A stretch of DNA of 64,000 nucleotides from JTS-RE37 sp963756115 (GCA_963756115.1 CAVWMN010000010.1:806001-870000), one strand, 5' to 3'; positions 52,951 to 61,487 are shown, counted from the first letter of the stretch. Notes: a model not told the origin generated them from the sequence alone. Numbers and translations are program-made.

Positions 52951-53604
52951 TTAGTACCGTTTCTTACCTCGATTGTTGTTCCTCGGAGCTTTCTTATTGG
53001 TGGTTACCCTATTGGTCTTGGAGGGGCGGTTCTTGAGGAACTGCCCGCTTTCCGTAAGGTTCTCCCCATCGGAGGCCAGGTCTATCTGGCCGTCGCTCAG
53101 CTCATAGAGATGCGCAAAGATGGCATCGTCATCCACGGTATCCTTATTCCAGTTGAGATAGCATTTTTTCATGTGGTTTGCTATGGCGTATTCCAGCCCG
53201 TCGCGCATATCGCCTTTCTCCCATTTAATGGCGACATCTATCATGCGTTTGATATTGTTGCCATAAAAACGGTATTTTGGGTGATTCTGTGGGTATTCCA
53301 AAGGATCCGGCCGTTGTTGTAAAGTTTCCTTGCTCGTAATAGGGAAAGGAGAATCCACATCCAGTTTAAAATCGGACATGATAAACAACTGGTCCCAAAG
53401 TTTATGCTGAAAATCGGGGACATCCCGCAGGTGTGGCTGCAGGTTCCCCATTACGCTGATGATGGACTGCGCCACCTGGTTGCGCTCTGCATCATCTGCA
53501 ATTGAAACGGCATGGTCCACCATTTTCTGAAAGTGGCGACCGTATTCGGGAATGATGAGCATGGAACGCTCCGTATTGTATTCTAGGTTTTCTACTGGAT
53601 TCAA
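52951..53604 (-). CDS. DUF4290 family protein
   Basis: 217 residues from a TTG start (NPVENLEYNTERSMLIIPEY). Conserved helical domain over about 1-175 with MVDHAVSIADDAERNQVAQS and FQHKLWDQLFIMSDF, then a basic tail (KTNRVTTNKKAPRNNNRGKK). DUF4290 is widespread in Bacteroidota and usually lies beside murA, as here. Function unknown; the basic tail could bind nucleic acid (inference). Confidence 0.9.
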   Translation of the reverse strand: MNPVENLEYNTERSMLIIPEYGRHFQKMVDHAVSIADDAERNQVAQSIISVMGNLQPHLRDVPDFQHKLWDQLFIMSDFKLDVDSPFPITSKETLQQRPDPLEYPQNHPKYRFYGNNIKRMIDVAIKWEKGDMRDGLEYAIANHMKKCYLNWNKDTVDDDAIFAHLYELSDGQIDLASDGENLTESGQFLKNRPSKTNRVTTNKKAPRNNNRGKKRY

Positions 53605-53692
53605 ATTGATCGTATTAAGCTTTAGATTAGTAAAAAAGGAAGTATGTTGTATAAAGGCTGCAAATTAACAAAATTATACCACAAATACCAGT

Positions 53693-53980
53693 TTACAGGG
53701 ATATTACGCCTTCTATTTTCCCAACCTCCTTGTATTTACGGATGACTTCATCGGGGTTCCGGAGGTTTATCGTGATGGAAATGCTGGTGTATTTACCCTT
53801 ACTGCTTTGTTTGGATTCGATTACAGCGCCATGCGTATCGAAAATCTTGTGGATTTGCCGGATCTTTGTTACATCTGAGGGGATAATAAATTTAAAGAGG
53901 TAATCTGATGGCCAGTCGCTGTTCTGCAGTAATTCATCCTTGAGCCTGTTGTAAAAATCTTCGGGGTTTTCCGTAGCCAT
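53693..53980 (-). CDS. DUF493 family protein
   Basis: 95 residues from the ATG at 53980; the frame is open to 54076 upstream but that part does not match the family and overlaps the divergent ATPase start. DUF493 (YbeD-like) ferredoxin-fold ACT-like domain with FYNRLKDELLQNSDWPSDYLFKFIIP and YTSISITINLRNPDEVIRKYKEV. YbeD-type proteins are small cytosolic regulators of uncertain target. Single-gene unit. Confidence 0.85.
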   Translation of the reverse strand: MATENPEDFYNRLKDELLQNSDWPSDYLFKFIIPSDVTKIRQIHKIFDTHGAVIESKQSSKGKYTSISITINLRNPDEVIRKYKEVGKIEGVISL

Positions 53981-54066
53981 TCCAATGTTTTTGCAAATAT
54001 AGGGGATACCCCTTAATTTTTTATGCTTAGTCGTAATGATTACTTTTACACTACAATAAGAACGTA

Positions 54067-54633
54067 TTGAACCCAAAGAAAATTGTGATTACGGGGGGTC
54101 CCGGAACCGGCAAAACCTCGGTTATCCGCCAGCTGGAGGCCGCGGGGTATTTTTGCTTCCATGAAATCATACGCACGATGACCTTCGCGGCGAAGAAAGT
54201 AGGCCAGAAGGATACAATGGTTTCCAACCCCCTGGCCTTTGTAAATGATCCCCTGGCGTTCAACCGAAGGCTGCTGGAAGGGCGAACCAGGCAATACGAA
54301 CAGGCAGCCCACAGGAGTGAGGCGGTTGTTTTTTTTGACCGGGGTATCCCGGATGTCCTGGCGTATATGGATTATTTCGGACAGGACTACGGGGCAGCAT
54401 TCACGAAGGCCAGCAGGGAGTTCCGGTATGATGCTGTAATCGTGATCCCACCCTGGGAATCCATATATATCTCAGATAACGAACGCCTTGAAAGCTTTGA
54501 GGAGGCAACGGAGATCCACCGTTACCTGGAAGCTACCTACCTGGGGTTGGGCTATCAGCCCCTTTATATCCCGGAAGGCAGTGTGGAAAAGCGGACCCTG
54601 GTGATCGAAGAATTTGTAAACAGGCTGTTGTGA
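54067..54633 (+). CDS. AAA_28-type NTPase
   Basis: 188 residues from a TTG start (NPKKIVITGG). Walker A GGPGTGKTSVIRQL and an Asp-containing Walker B VVFFDRGIPDVLAYM; C-terminal part (about 120-185) with ERLESFEEATEIHRYLEA. It belongs to the AAA_28/ATP-binding P-loop group related to nucleotide or small-molecule kinases; substrate unknown. Its stop overlaps the start of recQ (GTGA), and recQ overlaps fmt (TGATG), so the three genes form one transcript. Confidence 0.85.
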   Translation: MNPKKIVITGGPGTGKTSVIRQLEAAGYFCFHEIIRTMTFAAKKVGQKDTMVSNPLAFVNDPLAFNRRLLEGRTRQYEQAAHRSEAVVFFDRGIPDVLAYMDYFGQDYGAAFTKASREFRYDAVIVIPPWESIYISDNERLESFEEATEIHRYLEATYLGLGYQPLYIPEGSVEKRTLVIEEFVNRLL

Positions 54634-55178
54634 CGAAGGATGCCGTACAGGTTTTAAAGCACTATTGGGGTTTCACTGAATTCCGGGGTTCCCAGGCACA
54701 GATCATAGAGGCGGTGATGGCCGGCAGGGATGTATTGGCCCTGTTGCCCACCGGGGGAGGGAAGTCTGTTTGTTTCCAGGTCCCCTCCATGATGTCTGAC
54801 GGGCTCTGCATTGTGGTATCTCCCCTCATCGCCCTCATACAGGACCAGGTAGCTGCACTTAAGCGAAAAGGTATAAAAGCGGTTTCGCTAACGGGAGGCA
54901 TTTCCCAGGACGAGGTAACGGATTTGCTCGACAATTGTGTTTTTGGGAACTATAAATTTTTATACCTGTCGCCTGAGCGGCTGCAGCAGGAGACGGTGCA
55001 GAACCGGATCGAGCAGATGCAGGTCAACCTTCTTGCCATCGATGAGGCACATTGTATATCACAATGGGGAAATGATTTCCGGCCCGCTTATCTCAATTGC
55101 GCCGTACTTCGCGACTCTGAAGCCGGGGGTCCCGGTTATTGCCCTGACGGCCACGGCTACGGCCAGGGTTGCGGATGA
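54630..55178 (+). CDS. recQ: RecQ-family DNA helicase, N-terminal part (frameshifted gene)
   Basis: GTG start overlapping the previous TGA. Helicase motifs: LLPTGGGKSVCFQ (Walker A), GLCIVVSPLIALIQDQV, LYLSPERL and AIDEAHCISQWGNDFRPAYL (motif II). After VLR (about 55112) the frame leaves the family pattern and ends at 55178. The correct continuation, TLKPGVPVIALTATATARVAD, is in the +1 frame, so skipping one base (G55113) repairs the gene. Confidence 0.9.
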   Translation: MTKDAVQVLKHYWGFTEFRGSQAQIIEAVMAGRDVLALLPTGGGKSVCFQVPSMMSDGLCIVVSPLIALIQDQVAALKRKGIKAVSLTGGISQDEVTDLLDNCVFGNYKFLYLSPERLQQETVQNRIEQMQVNLLAIDEAHCISQWGNDFRPAYLNCAVLRDSEAGGPGYCPDGHGYGQGCG

Positions 55179-56529
55179 TATCGTATCCAGTCTGCGATTC
55201 AGCCAGCCCCTGATCTGTAAGGATTCCTTTTCAAGGGATAACATCGCGTACAAGGTATTGTGGGAGGAAGACAAGAATTACAGGCTGGTACAGAAATGCC
55301 GGCAGCATCCCGGGAGCGGGATCGTATATGTACGGACCCGGCGGGCTGCAGAAGAGCTGGCAGCGCTTTTAAACAGGCAGCAGATTGCTGCTGCTTATTT
55401 CCACGGAGGCATGTTACAATCGGAAAAAAGTGCAAAGTTAAAAAAATGGCTTAAAAATGAGTTCAATATTATGGTTGCCACCAACGCATTTGGTATGGGA
55501 GTAGATAAACCCGATGTTTCGATGGTGTTGCATTACCATATCCCGGAAAGCATTGAAAATTATTACCAGGAAGCCGGGAGGGCCGGGAGGGACGGCCAGG
55601 AAGCGGAAGCATTGCTTGTTATCAACCGGAATGACGAGACACAGGTAGCGGCTCAATTTTTAAAGGGCCTGCCCGACGTCCCTTTTTTAAAATTGCTGTA
55701 CAACAAGCTGAACAATTATTTCCAGGTCCCGTATGGCGAAGGCAGCAACGAAACCTTTCAATTCCAGCTCCATGAATTTTGTGAAGCCTATAAACTGAAC
55801 GCGGTGCTGACCTACAACGGGTTACAGCTCCTGGACCAGCATTCGGTGATAGCCCTCTCCCCCGCTTTCTCCCAGCACACTACGGTGAAATTCCTGGCAG
55901 GGAAGCAGGAGCTGTTCCGCTATCTCGAAACCCATGGAAATATTGCGGCTGGTGTACAGGTTATCCTGCGGACGTATGGGGGGCTTTTCGAATTTGAAAC
56001 GAAAATCAATCCGCTGATGCTGAGCCGGAAATCCGGGATACCCGAAACCATGTTCCTGGGGCTGTTGCAGCAACTTAAAAAAGATGGGATCATTGAGTAT
56101 AAGGCCCGCCCCCGCGATCTGGAATTAACGTTCCTGGTACCCAGGGAAGACGATCTTACCATTAATGCCTTTGCCCCTAAAATAAAGGCCTATCAACAGC
56201 TAAAAAAAGAGAATGTGGCCAGTATGCTGGGGTATGTAACCAACGACAGGGAGTGCAGGAACAGGCAATTGCTGGGGTATTTTGGTGAAAAGGTCGCATC
56301 GGACTGTGGTAGGTGTGATGTCTGTAATAGCCGTACGGCCCCCGGAACTGACTTACGGGAAACCATCGGGCAAAAAATAGTGTCCCTGCTGGCGGAGCGG
56401 CACTATACCTCCCGGAGGCTCATAGAAGAACTTCCGTATGACGAGCAGGTGATCCTGGCGGTGCTTCGGGATTTGCTGGAAGACCGGGTTATAGCGGTCA
56501 ATACAAAAAATGAATATACCTTATACTGA
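55114..56529 (+). CDS. recQ: RecQ-family DNA helicase, C-terminal part (frameshifted gene)
   Basis: Second part, with no start codon of its own at the join. It holds motif III TALTATAT-like ALTATATARVADDI, the second RecA domain (SGIVYVRTRRAAEELAALL, VATNAFGMGVDKPDVSMVLHY, QEAGRAGRDGQ) and the zinc-binding RQC segment with Cys in RECRNRQLL and DCGRCDVC. The repaired protein would be about 632 residues, the usual length for this RecQ subgroup. RecQ unwinds DNA 3'-5' in replication-fork repair. The stop overlaps the fmt start. Confidence 0.9.
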   Translation, partial: TLKPGVPVIALTATATARVADDIVSSLRFSQPLICKDSFSRDNIAYKVLWEEDKNYRLVQKCRQHPGSGIVYVRTRRAAEELAALLNRQQIAAAYFHGGMLQSEKSAKLKKWLKNEFNIMVATNAFGMGVDKPDVSMVLHYHIPESIENYYQEAGRAGRDGQEAEALLVINRNDETQVAAQFLKGLPDVPFLKLLYNKLNNYFQVPYGEGSNETFQFQLHEFCEAYKLNAVLTYNGLQLLDQHSVIALSPAFSQHTTVKFLAGKQELFRYLETHGNIAAGVQVILRTYGGLFEFETKINPLMLSRKSGIPETMFLGLLQQLKKDGIIEYKARPRDLELTFLVPREDDLTINAFAPKIKAYQQLKKENVASMLGYVTNDRECRNRQLLGYFGEKVASDCGRCDVCNSRTAPGTDLRETIGQKIVSLLAERHYTSRRLIEELPYDEQVILAVLRDLLEDRVIAVNTKNEYTLY

Positions 56530-56849
56530 TGAGAACATTGCGGATCGTTTTTATGGGCACGCCGGAGTTTGCGGTGGCCACCCTGGACCGCCTGGTAACT
56601 TCCGGGCATACTGTTGTGGGGGTGGTTACCGCCCCCGACAAACCAGCCGGGCGGGGGAGGAAATTGCAGATGCCCGCCGTAAAAACCTACGCCCTGGGGC
56701 AGGGGTTGCCGGTTTTGCAGCCTGCAAACCTTAAAGATCCAGGCTTTCGTGCAGCAACTGAAGGAGTTGGGCGCCAACCTGCAGGTGGTGGTGGCATTCC
56801 GGATGCTGCCCCTGGTGGTCTGGCAGATGCCGGAGTATGGGACCTTTAA
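56529..56849 (+). CDS. fmt: Methionyl-tRNA formyltransferase, N-terminal part (frameshifted gene)
   Basis: Start ATG overlaps the recQ stop (TGATG). RIVFMGTPEFAVATLDRLV and VTAPDKPAGRGRKLQMPAVK are the classic Fmt N-terminal motifs. After LKDP (about 56741) the frame runs off and ends at 56849; the family-conserved AFVQQLKELGANLQVVVAFR continues one base over, so skipping G56742 repairs it. Confidence 0.92.
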   Translation: MRTLRIVFMGTPEFAVATLDRLVTSGHTVVGVVTAPDKPAGRGRKLQMPAVKTYALGQGLPVLQPANLKDPGFRAATEGVGRQPAGGGGIPDAAPGGLADAGVWDL

Positions 56850-57477
56850 CCTGCATGCCTCCCTGCTCCCCGATTACCGGGGTGCAGCCCCTATCAACTG
56901 GGCTATCATCAATGGCGAAACGGAAACAGGCGTGACAACTTTTTTTATCGATGAAAAGATAGATACCGGGGCCATCATCCTCCAGGAAATTCTACCGATA
57001 AGGCCCGATGAAACGGCAGGCAGCCTGCATGATAAGCTGATGGTTGCCGGCGCAGACCTGGTACTGAAAACGGTGGAGCGGATCGGAAGTGGCAACCTAG
57101 AGGTCCAGGAGCAACGGGATCAGGAGAATTTAAAGGCGGCGCCCAAAATTGACCCGGAAACCTGCAGGATAGACTGGGAACGGCCCGTTAAGGAAGTCTA
57201 TAACCATATACGGGGCCTGAGCCCTTACCCGGGCGCCTGGACCACCCTGTATACCGGGGGGGAAGCTATCCACGTAAAAATATACAAGGCAGGGGTCATC
57301 CCGGAAGCCCATGGCCACCCAATAGGGCATGTGGCAGGTAGCCGCAGGGAGATGCGGATAGCAGGAAAAGAAGGATCCATCGTCCTGGAAGAAATTCAGT
57401 TGGCCGGGAAGCGTCGGATGACGGTGCAGGAGGTCCTGAATGGCCTTAAATTGGAAAAATCGGCCTATATGGCGTAA
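56743..57477 (+). CDS. fmt: Methionyl-tRNA formyltransferase, C-terminal part (frameshifted gene)
   Basis: Continuation with formyl-transfer motif LHASLLPDYRGAAPINWAIING (Asn-His-Asp type site), TGVTTFFIDEKIDTG, and the C-terminal OB-like domain with ETCRIDWERPVKEVYNHIRGLSPYPGAW. The repaired protein is about 315 residues, normal for Fmt. It formylates Met-tRNA for translation start; such a function is nearly universal, so a true null here would be surprising and an error in the sequence is more likely. Confidence 0.9.
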   Translation, partial: AFVQQLKELGANLQVVVAFRMLPLVVWQMPEYGTFNLHASLLPDYRGAAPINWAIINGETETGVTTFFIDEKIDTGAIILQEILPIRPDETAGSLHDKLMVAGADLVLKTVERIGSGNLEVQEQRDQENLKAAPKIDPETCRIDWERPVKEVYNHIRGLSPYPGAWTTLYTGGEAIHVKIYKAGVIPEAHGHPIGHVAGSRREMRIAGKEGSIVLEEIQLAGKRRMTVQEVLNGLKLEKSAYMA

Positions 57478-57578
57478 ACCCTTGCTATCATTGGGATGCG
57501 CGAAACGTAAAAATTGCCCTACTTTATCAACAAACTTTTCAAGTTATTAACAAAAAGGCTGATTTCCCCTGATTTTAC

Positions 57579-57608
57579 TTGCGTTACCCGCAAATCCCTA
57601 TAAATTTG
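57579..57608 (+). promoter_or_regulatory. Promoter of the HU gene
   Basis: TTG (57579-57581), 19-bp spacer, TAAATTTG (57601-57608): full match to the flavobacterial consensus, 42 bp before the ATG at 57651. Confidence 0.75.
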
Positions 57609-57650
57609 TTCGAGCTTTGAAATTATTAACAACACTTAATTAATTGAATT

Positions 57651-57923
57651 ATGAACAAAACAGAATTAATCGATGCTATGGCAGCTGATGCTGGCATCAC
57701 AAAAGCAGCAGCAAAGAAATCATTGGAATCGTTTTTGGGAAATGTTGAAAAATCCCTTAAAAAAGGAAACAGAGTTTCTTTGGTTGGATTCGGTTCCTGG
57801 TCAGTTTCCAGAAGAAATGCCAGGGAGGGAAGAAATCCTTCAACTGGTAAAACCATCAGGATAGCGGCCAAAAATGTCGTTAAGTTTAAAGCAGGTTCAG
57901 ATTTGAGCAGCTCTGTAAATTAG
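57651..57923 (+). CDS. hup: HU-family DNA-binding protein
   Basis: 90 residues. Typical HU: helical N-terminus (MNKTELIDAMAADAGITKAA), the signature VGFGSWSVSRRNAREGRNPSTGKTI and the DNA-binding arm ending AAKNVVKFKAGSDL. It bends and compacts the chromosome as a dimer. Strong own promoter, AT-rich leader and terminator suit a highly expressed single gene. Length and sequence normal. Confidence 0.96.
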   Translation: MNKTELIDAMAADAGITKAAAKKSLESFLGNVEKSLKKGNRVSLVGFGSWSVSRRNAREGRNPSTGKTIRIAAKNVVKFKAGSDLSSSVN

Positions 57924-57947
57924 TCCATACCTGGAAAATATATGAAC

Positions 57948-57980
57948 AGCACTTCCTATCCAGGAGGTGCTTTTTTTTTA
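57948..57980 (+). terminator. Terminator of the HU gene
   Basis: Hairpin AGCACTTCC/GGAGGTGCT (one G-U pair) with a 6-base loop, followed by nine T. Confidence 0.85.
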
Positions 57981-58039
57981 GTCCCTTCCCCTTTCAAGTT
58001 TGATTTAAATAGTTTATTTTTAGTTGACAACTGTGTGCC

Positions 58040-58600
58040 ATGCCAGACCTAAAACCAGATAAAGGCAAACTGCTGATAGCGGAACCAGCGCTAACGGGAG
58101 ATGTTTCCTTCAACCGATCCGTTGTGCTCCTGGCCGAACACAACGAAGAAGGGTCTGTAGGCTTTATCCTGAACAAACCCCTGGATTATGACATCAGTGA
58201 CCTGATCACCGAGATCAAGGTTCCCTTCCAGGTCTTCAACGGGGGTCCTGTGGAGCAGGATAACCTCTATTTCATACACAAGGTGCCGCACCTGATCGAG
58301 AACAGCATAGAGATATCCGATGGCATTTACTGGGGCGGGGATTTTGAACGGACCATAGACCTGATCAATTCCAGGACCATCACCAGCAATGATATCCGGT
58401 TTTTCCTTGGATATTCCGGGTGGGCTTCCCTGCAACTGGACCAGGAATTGCATTCCAAATCCTGGATCGTGGTCAGGAACCAGTATGAAAGCAATATCAT
58501 TCAAAAATCGACCATTGCCTTCTGGAAGGAAAAAATGATGGAACTGGGGGGTGACTACCTCCTGTGGTCCAACGCCCCGGAAAACCCCGGCCTCAACTAG
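58040..58600 (+). CDS. YqgE/AlgH family protein
   Basis: 186 residues. DUF179 fold: GKLLIAEPALTGDVSFNRSVVLLAEHN, SVGFILNKPLDYD and NGGPVEQDNLYFIHK, with FFLGYSGWASLQLDQEL near the end. YqgE-like proteins are cytosolic, widely conserved and of unknown function. Its stop shares a CTAG palindrome with the stop of the convergent aminotransferase. Confidence 0.93.
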   Translation: MPDLKPDKGKLLIAEPALTGDVSFNRSVVLLAEHNEEGSVGFILNKPLDYDISDLITEIKVPFQVFNGGPVEQDNLYFIHKVPHLIENSIEISDGIYWGGDFERTIDLINSRTITSNDIRFFLGYSGWASLQLDQELHSKSWIVVRNQYESNIIQKSTIAFWKEKMMELGGDYLLWSNAPENPGLN

Positions 58601-59442
58601 CCGAGTCCGGTTTCCCTGTTCAAAAGTCCCAAAATTTCACCAGCCACCCTGGAGCCGAACTGTGCTTTCCGGTAGGTAGTAACAGGTTGTACGCCCACTA
58701 TGACATTGGTGATAAACATTTCATCCGCGTTCTGCAGTTCGAAAGGGGAGACCGAACTTTCTTCCACCCGGAGCGATCCCTGCTTTTTGAGCAGTGCCAG
58801 GATCTGCTTCCGCATGATCCCGTTAACGCACCCATCGGAAAGCGGCGGGGTTTTAATAATGTCCCCTTTTACAAGAAACAGGTTGCCGTTAAGGGCTTCC
58901 ACCACTTGTTTGTGCTGGTTCAGCAGGAGGCAATTATCATACCCGTTCTCGCTGGCATAGATGCTCGCTACCACGTTCAGGATCTTATTGTTGGTCTTTA
59001 CATTGGCAAGGAGGTCGGCCGTAATGCTGTAATCCCGGAACAGCGTAATTTCATAGGGCCTGGTTGGAAGCCGGTAGCCGGGTGCCTCCAGGGGTACTGC
59101 TTCGATGATATATGAAATACCGTTATCCGTTGGCAGGTACAGCCCACCCTCCTTCCTGAACACGGTAATCCGGATCCTGGCCGAAGCTGTATGATTATTA
59201 TCAGTTGGAAGGGTATTCCGGATCGCTTCTTCCAGGAACTCCATGGTAAATTCCATGGGGATCTCCATCCGGAGAATGCGCATGGAGGCCATCAGGCGCA
59301 GATAGTGGTCTTCCCAGAAAAGGATCTGCCCATTAGCAACCCGGATGGTTTCAAAGAGCGCATCGCCATACCGGAGGCCGCGGTTCTGGTGGTTCAGGAA
59401 AGGGGAATCGACCGGTACCAGGTTCCCGTTGAAATTTACCAT
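58597..59442 (-). CDS. Class IV aminotransferase
   Basis: 281 residues from the ATG at 59442 (MVNFNGNLVPVDSPFLNHQ). Fold type IV PLP enzyme: GLRYGDALFETIRV, YSITADLLANVKTNNKILNVV with the Schiff-base Lys, and VVEALNGNLFLVK. Members are branched-chain or D-amino-acid aminotransferases or 4-amino-4-deoxychorismate lyases; the subtype is not resolved. A minus-strand terminator hairpin (59449-59468) sits with its T-run right against the start codon, so leader control is possible. An upstream in-frame ATG would translate the hairpin itself. Confidence 0.88.
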   Translation of the reverse strand: MVNFNGNLVPVDSPFLNHQNRGLRYGDALFETIRVANGQILFWEDHYLRLMASMRILRMEIPMEFTMEFLEEAIRNTLPTDNNHTASARIRITVFRKEGGLYLPTDNGISYIIEAVPLEAPGYRLPTRPYEITLFRDYSITADLLANVKTNNKILNVVASIYASENGYDNCLLLNQHKQVVEALNGNLFLVKGDIIKTPPLSDGCVNGIMRKQILALLKKQGSLRVEESSVSPFELQNADEMFITNVIVGVQPVTTYRKAQFGSRVAGEILGLLNRETGLG

Positions 59443-59448
59443 AAAAAA

Positions 59449-59468
59449 AGCCTTGAAAAATTCAAGGC
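59449..59468 (-). terminator. Terminator hairpin abutting the aminotransferase start
   Basis: Minus-strand GCCTTGAATTTTTCAAGGC, 8-bp stem and TTTTTTT directly before ATG at 59442. It ends the START-like gene transcript and/or acts as an attenuator. Confidence 0.8.
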
Positions 59469-59493
59469 CAAAGATACTGTTTATCCCCAAGAG

Positions 59494-59877
59494 TTACTTG
59501 GACCCCAGCACCTGTTTAAGGTCGGAAACCTGGTTGGACCATAACATTTTGGCCTCTTCCACTTCGTCTTCCTCCGCAAAATCGGTTATAAAGAGCGACA
59601 CATCCTTGGTGATCTCATCCACGATGATCTTCATCTCAAAATAGCAGTCATCCTCTGTCTCCGCCCAGGTAAATTTGACAAATTCATCGCTTTTCCGTTT
59701 TAACAATTTAGCCTGTTCTTCGGATCCGTCCCAGATAAAATTAAAGGTTTCCCCCCGGGAATTAACGTTATCGGCGAACCATTCAGAAAGCCCGGAAGGT
59801 GTTGAAAGGTACTGATATAACAATTGCGGAGACGATTGAATTACAAATTCCAATTCAAATTTAACTTTATCATCCAT
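59494..59877 (-). CDS. START-like domain protein
   Basis: 127 residues: KFELEFVIQSSPQLLYQYLSTPSGLSEWF, then beta strands (FNFIWDGSEEQAKLLKRK) and a C-terminal helix (EVEEAKMLWSNQVSDLKQVL). This is the short SRPBCC/START-like family common in Bacteroidota, distinct from the 43838 protein. It would bind a hydrophobic ligand in the cytosol. Upstream of the class IV aminotransferase on the same strand, separated by the terminator hairpin. Function unknown. Confidence 0.88.
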   Translation of the reverse strand: MDDKVKFELEFVIQSSPQLLYQYLSTPSGLSEWFADNVNSRGETFNFIWDGSEEQAKLLKRKSDEFVKFTWAETEDDCYFEMKIIVDEITKDVSLFITDFAEEDEVEEAKMLWSNQVSDLKQVLGSK

Positions 59878-59963
59878 TCCATATGCTGTTTACGTCCGGG
59901 CAATATATCATTTTAAAAATGATAAAAAAATAAAAGCCAATGTTTATTTTAACCGGGCTAATT

Positions 59964-59994
59964 TTGATGGACAAGAAATTAAACTTTATATTTG
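59964..59994 (+). promoter_or_regulatory. Promoter of tRNA-Met
   Basis: TTG (59964-59966), 20-bp spacer, TATATTTG (59987-59994). The transcript would have a leader of about 115 nt with a small hairpin GTAAAA/TTTTAC (60091-60109) just before the tRNA. Confidence 0.7.
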
Positions 59995-60115
59995 CAGCCG
60001 CTAAAAAGCCCTTACTCCGGGGACTTCAACAGGCAGTTGGAGCAGCACTTCCCGGATGGCAAATGGAAGCAGTATAGGTGCCGGTACATCGTAAAACCAT
60101 GTATTTTACAGATAT

Positions 60116-60189
60116 GGCGAGGTAGCTCAGGCGGTTAGAGCGCAGGATTCATAACCCTGAGGTCGGGAGTTCAAGTCTCCCTCTCGCTA
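60116..60189 (+). tRNA. tRNA-Met (anticodon CAT)
   Basis: 74 nt. Acceptor stem GGCGAGG/TCTCGCT with G-T pairs at both ends, discriminator A, anticodon loop TTCATAA, D-arm GCTCAGGCGGTTAGAGC, T-loop TTCAAGT. The pattern fits the elongator methionine tRNA of Bacteroidota; an Ile (lysidine) tRNA cannot be excluded by eye. CCA is not encoded. Confidence 0.92.
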
Positions 60190-60198
60190 CATTAAAAG

Positions 60199-60221
60199 GC
60201 TGCCCCGGGGCAGCTTTTTTT
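60199..60221 (+). terminator. Terminator of tRNA-Met
   Basis: GCTGCCCC/GGGGCAGC perfect stem followed by seven T, 9 bp after the tRNA end. Confidence 0.9.
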
Positions 60222-60315
60222 GTTGGGGGATGGGGCACCCGGGGAAAATCAACCAGGCTGCTGCCACCAATCCCGGTCGCTTTCGGAGCAAGGCAGCAGT
60301 GAACAACATAATTCT

Positions 60316-60999
60316 ATGGGAAACAGCACATTAAAGAAAGGCATTGGGGTGGTAATACTGATCGCAGGCTTCCTGCTGCCTATAGTGTCCATAAGCCAGG
60401 AAAGCAATTTCGGGAACTGGCTGATCTACATCGGGAATAAAAAGCTAAGCCCCAAATGGGATCTGCACAACGAGGTACAATACCGGAATTACAACGCCAT
60501 AGGCGACCTTGAACAGTTATTGCTGCGCACGGGGTTAGGATATACATTCAATGAAAGCAGGAACAATGTATTGCTTGGCTACGGGTATATATTGTCTGAA
60601 AATTATATTGGCGATGGGGAAAAGGTATCTGTTAATGAGCACCGCATCTTTCAGCAATTTATTTCCAAACAGACCGTAGGGATCCTAAAATTAAATCACC
60701 GCTACCGATTTGAACAGCGATTTGTGGAAAGCGATTTCAAAATGCGATTCCGCTATTTTTTAGGGCTGAATGTCCCTTTGGCCCAGAAGGAGGATACGGG
60801 TGAAAATAAGTTTTATTTATCGCTCTATAACGAGATCTTCCTGAATACGCAATCGGCCATATTTGACAGGAACAGGTTGTATGGGGGGCTGGGCTATAAC
60901 CTGACCAGATCTATAAGGCTGGAGGTGGGTTATATGAACCAGTTCTTTGAGACTGGTGGCAGGGACCAGCTGAACATCATCACATTTATTAATTTCTAG
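60316..60999 (+). CDS. DUF2490 outer-membrane-like protein
   Basis: 227 residues from the ATG at 60316; an earlier in-frame ATG would run through the tRNA terminator. Signal peptide (about 1-30) then a predicted beta-barrel: NFGNWLIYIGNKKLSPKWDLHNEVQYRNY, LLGYGYILSENYIG, HRYRFEQRFVESDFKMRFRYFLGLNVPL and a last strand ending NIITFINF. DUF2490 proteins are thought to be outer-membrane barrels of unknown function. Ends in a final aromatic residue as expected for a barrel. Confidence 0.85.
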   Translation: MGNSTLKKGIGVVILIAGFLLPIVSISQESNFGNWLIYIGNKKLSPKWDLHNEVQYRNYNAIGDLEQLLLRTGLGYTFNESRNNVLLGYGYILSENYIGDGEKVSVNEHRIFQQFISKQTVGILKLNHRYRFEQRFVESDFKMRFRYFLGLNVPLAQKEDTGENKFYLSLYNEIFLNTQSAIFDRNRLYGGLGYNLTRSIRLEVGYMNQFFETGGRDQLNIITFINF

Positions 61000-61100
61000 T
61001 GCCCGGGATCATCCGGAATCCCCGTCTGTTGCAGGCACGCTCCCATTTTGGTCAGGGCAACTGAAAGGCCCATTTAAAATTGGTGCCCACTTACCGGCGA

Positions 61101-61487
61101 TTAGTTCCAGAAGGCATCTTCGGCAGGCTGGTCTCCGGAAAAAAGCCATACCTGTACAATTTTTCCATCAACAACTTCATACAGGTCAATACCATCCATT
61201 TCTATGGATTTATCACCTATTTGAGCACTGAAACGAACAGGACAGGCAACTAAATTACCATTAACCATCATTGCAGCTGCAGGTTTAATGACCAGGGAAC
61301 CATTTGTGGCTCTCATCATTTCGGAAAGCGTCTGACCAATGGAATCGAGACCTGATTTACTTCCGGAAAACTGATTATTTCCCGGTTGGTGCCATTTGGC
61401 GTCCTCACTAAAAAACGAGAATGCTGCTATTATATCTCCTTTTGACAGGGCTGTGGCGTGGGCCTCTACTACTTCTGCTACTTTCAT
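61101..61487 (-). CDS. SnoaL/NTF2-like protein
   Basis: 128 residues from the ATG at 61487 (a TTG 15 bp upstream is less likely). NTF2-like fold with VEAHATALSKGDIIAAFSFFSEDAKWHQPG, EMDGIDLYEVVDGKIVQVWLF. Such proteins are small cytosolic enzymes or ligand binders of many roles. It is downstream of a second SnoaL-like gene on the same strand, 122 bp away, and may be in the same HxlR-controlled unit. Confidence 0.8.
   Translation of the reverse strand: MKVAEVVEAHATALSKGDIIAAFSFFSEDAKWHQPGNNQFSGSKSGLDSIGQTLSEMMRATNGSLVIKPAAAMMVNGNLVACPVRFSAQIGDKSIEMDGIDLYEVVDGKIVQVWLFSGDQPAEDAFWN

Noticed and set aside
55100..55125. Programmed frameshift in recQ
   Set aside because: No slippery heptamer or downstream pseudoknot visible; RecQ is not known to use one, and four other genes show the same kind of break.
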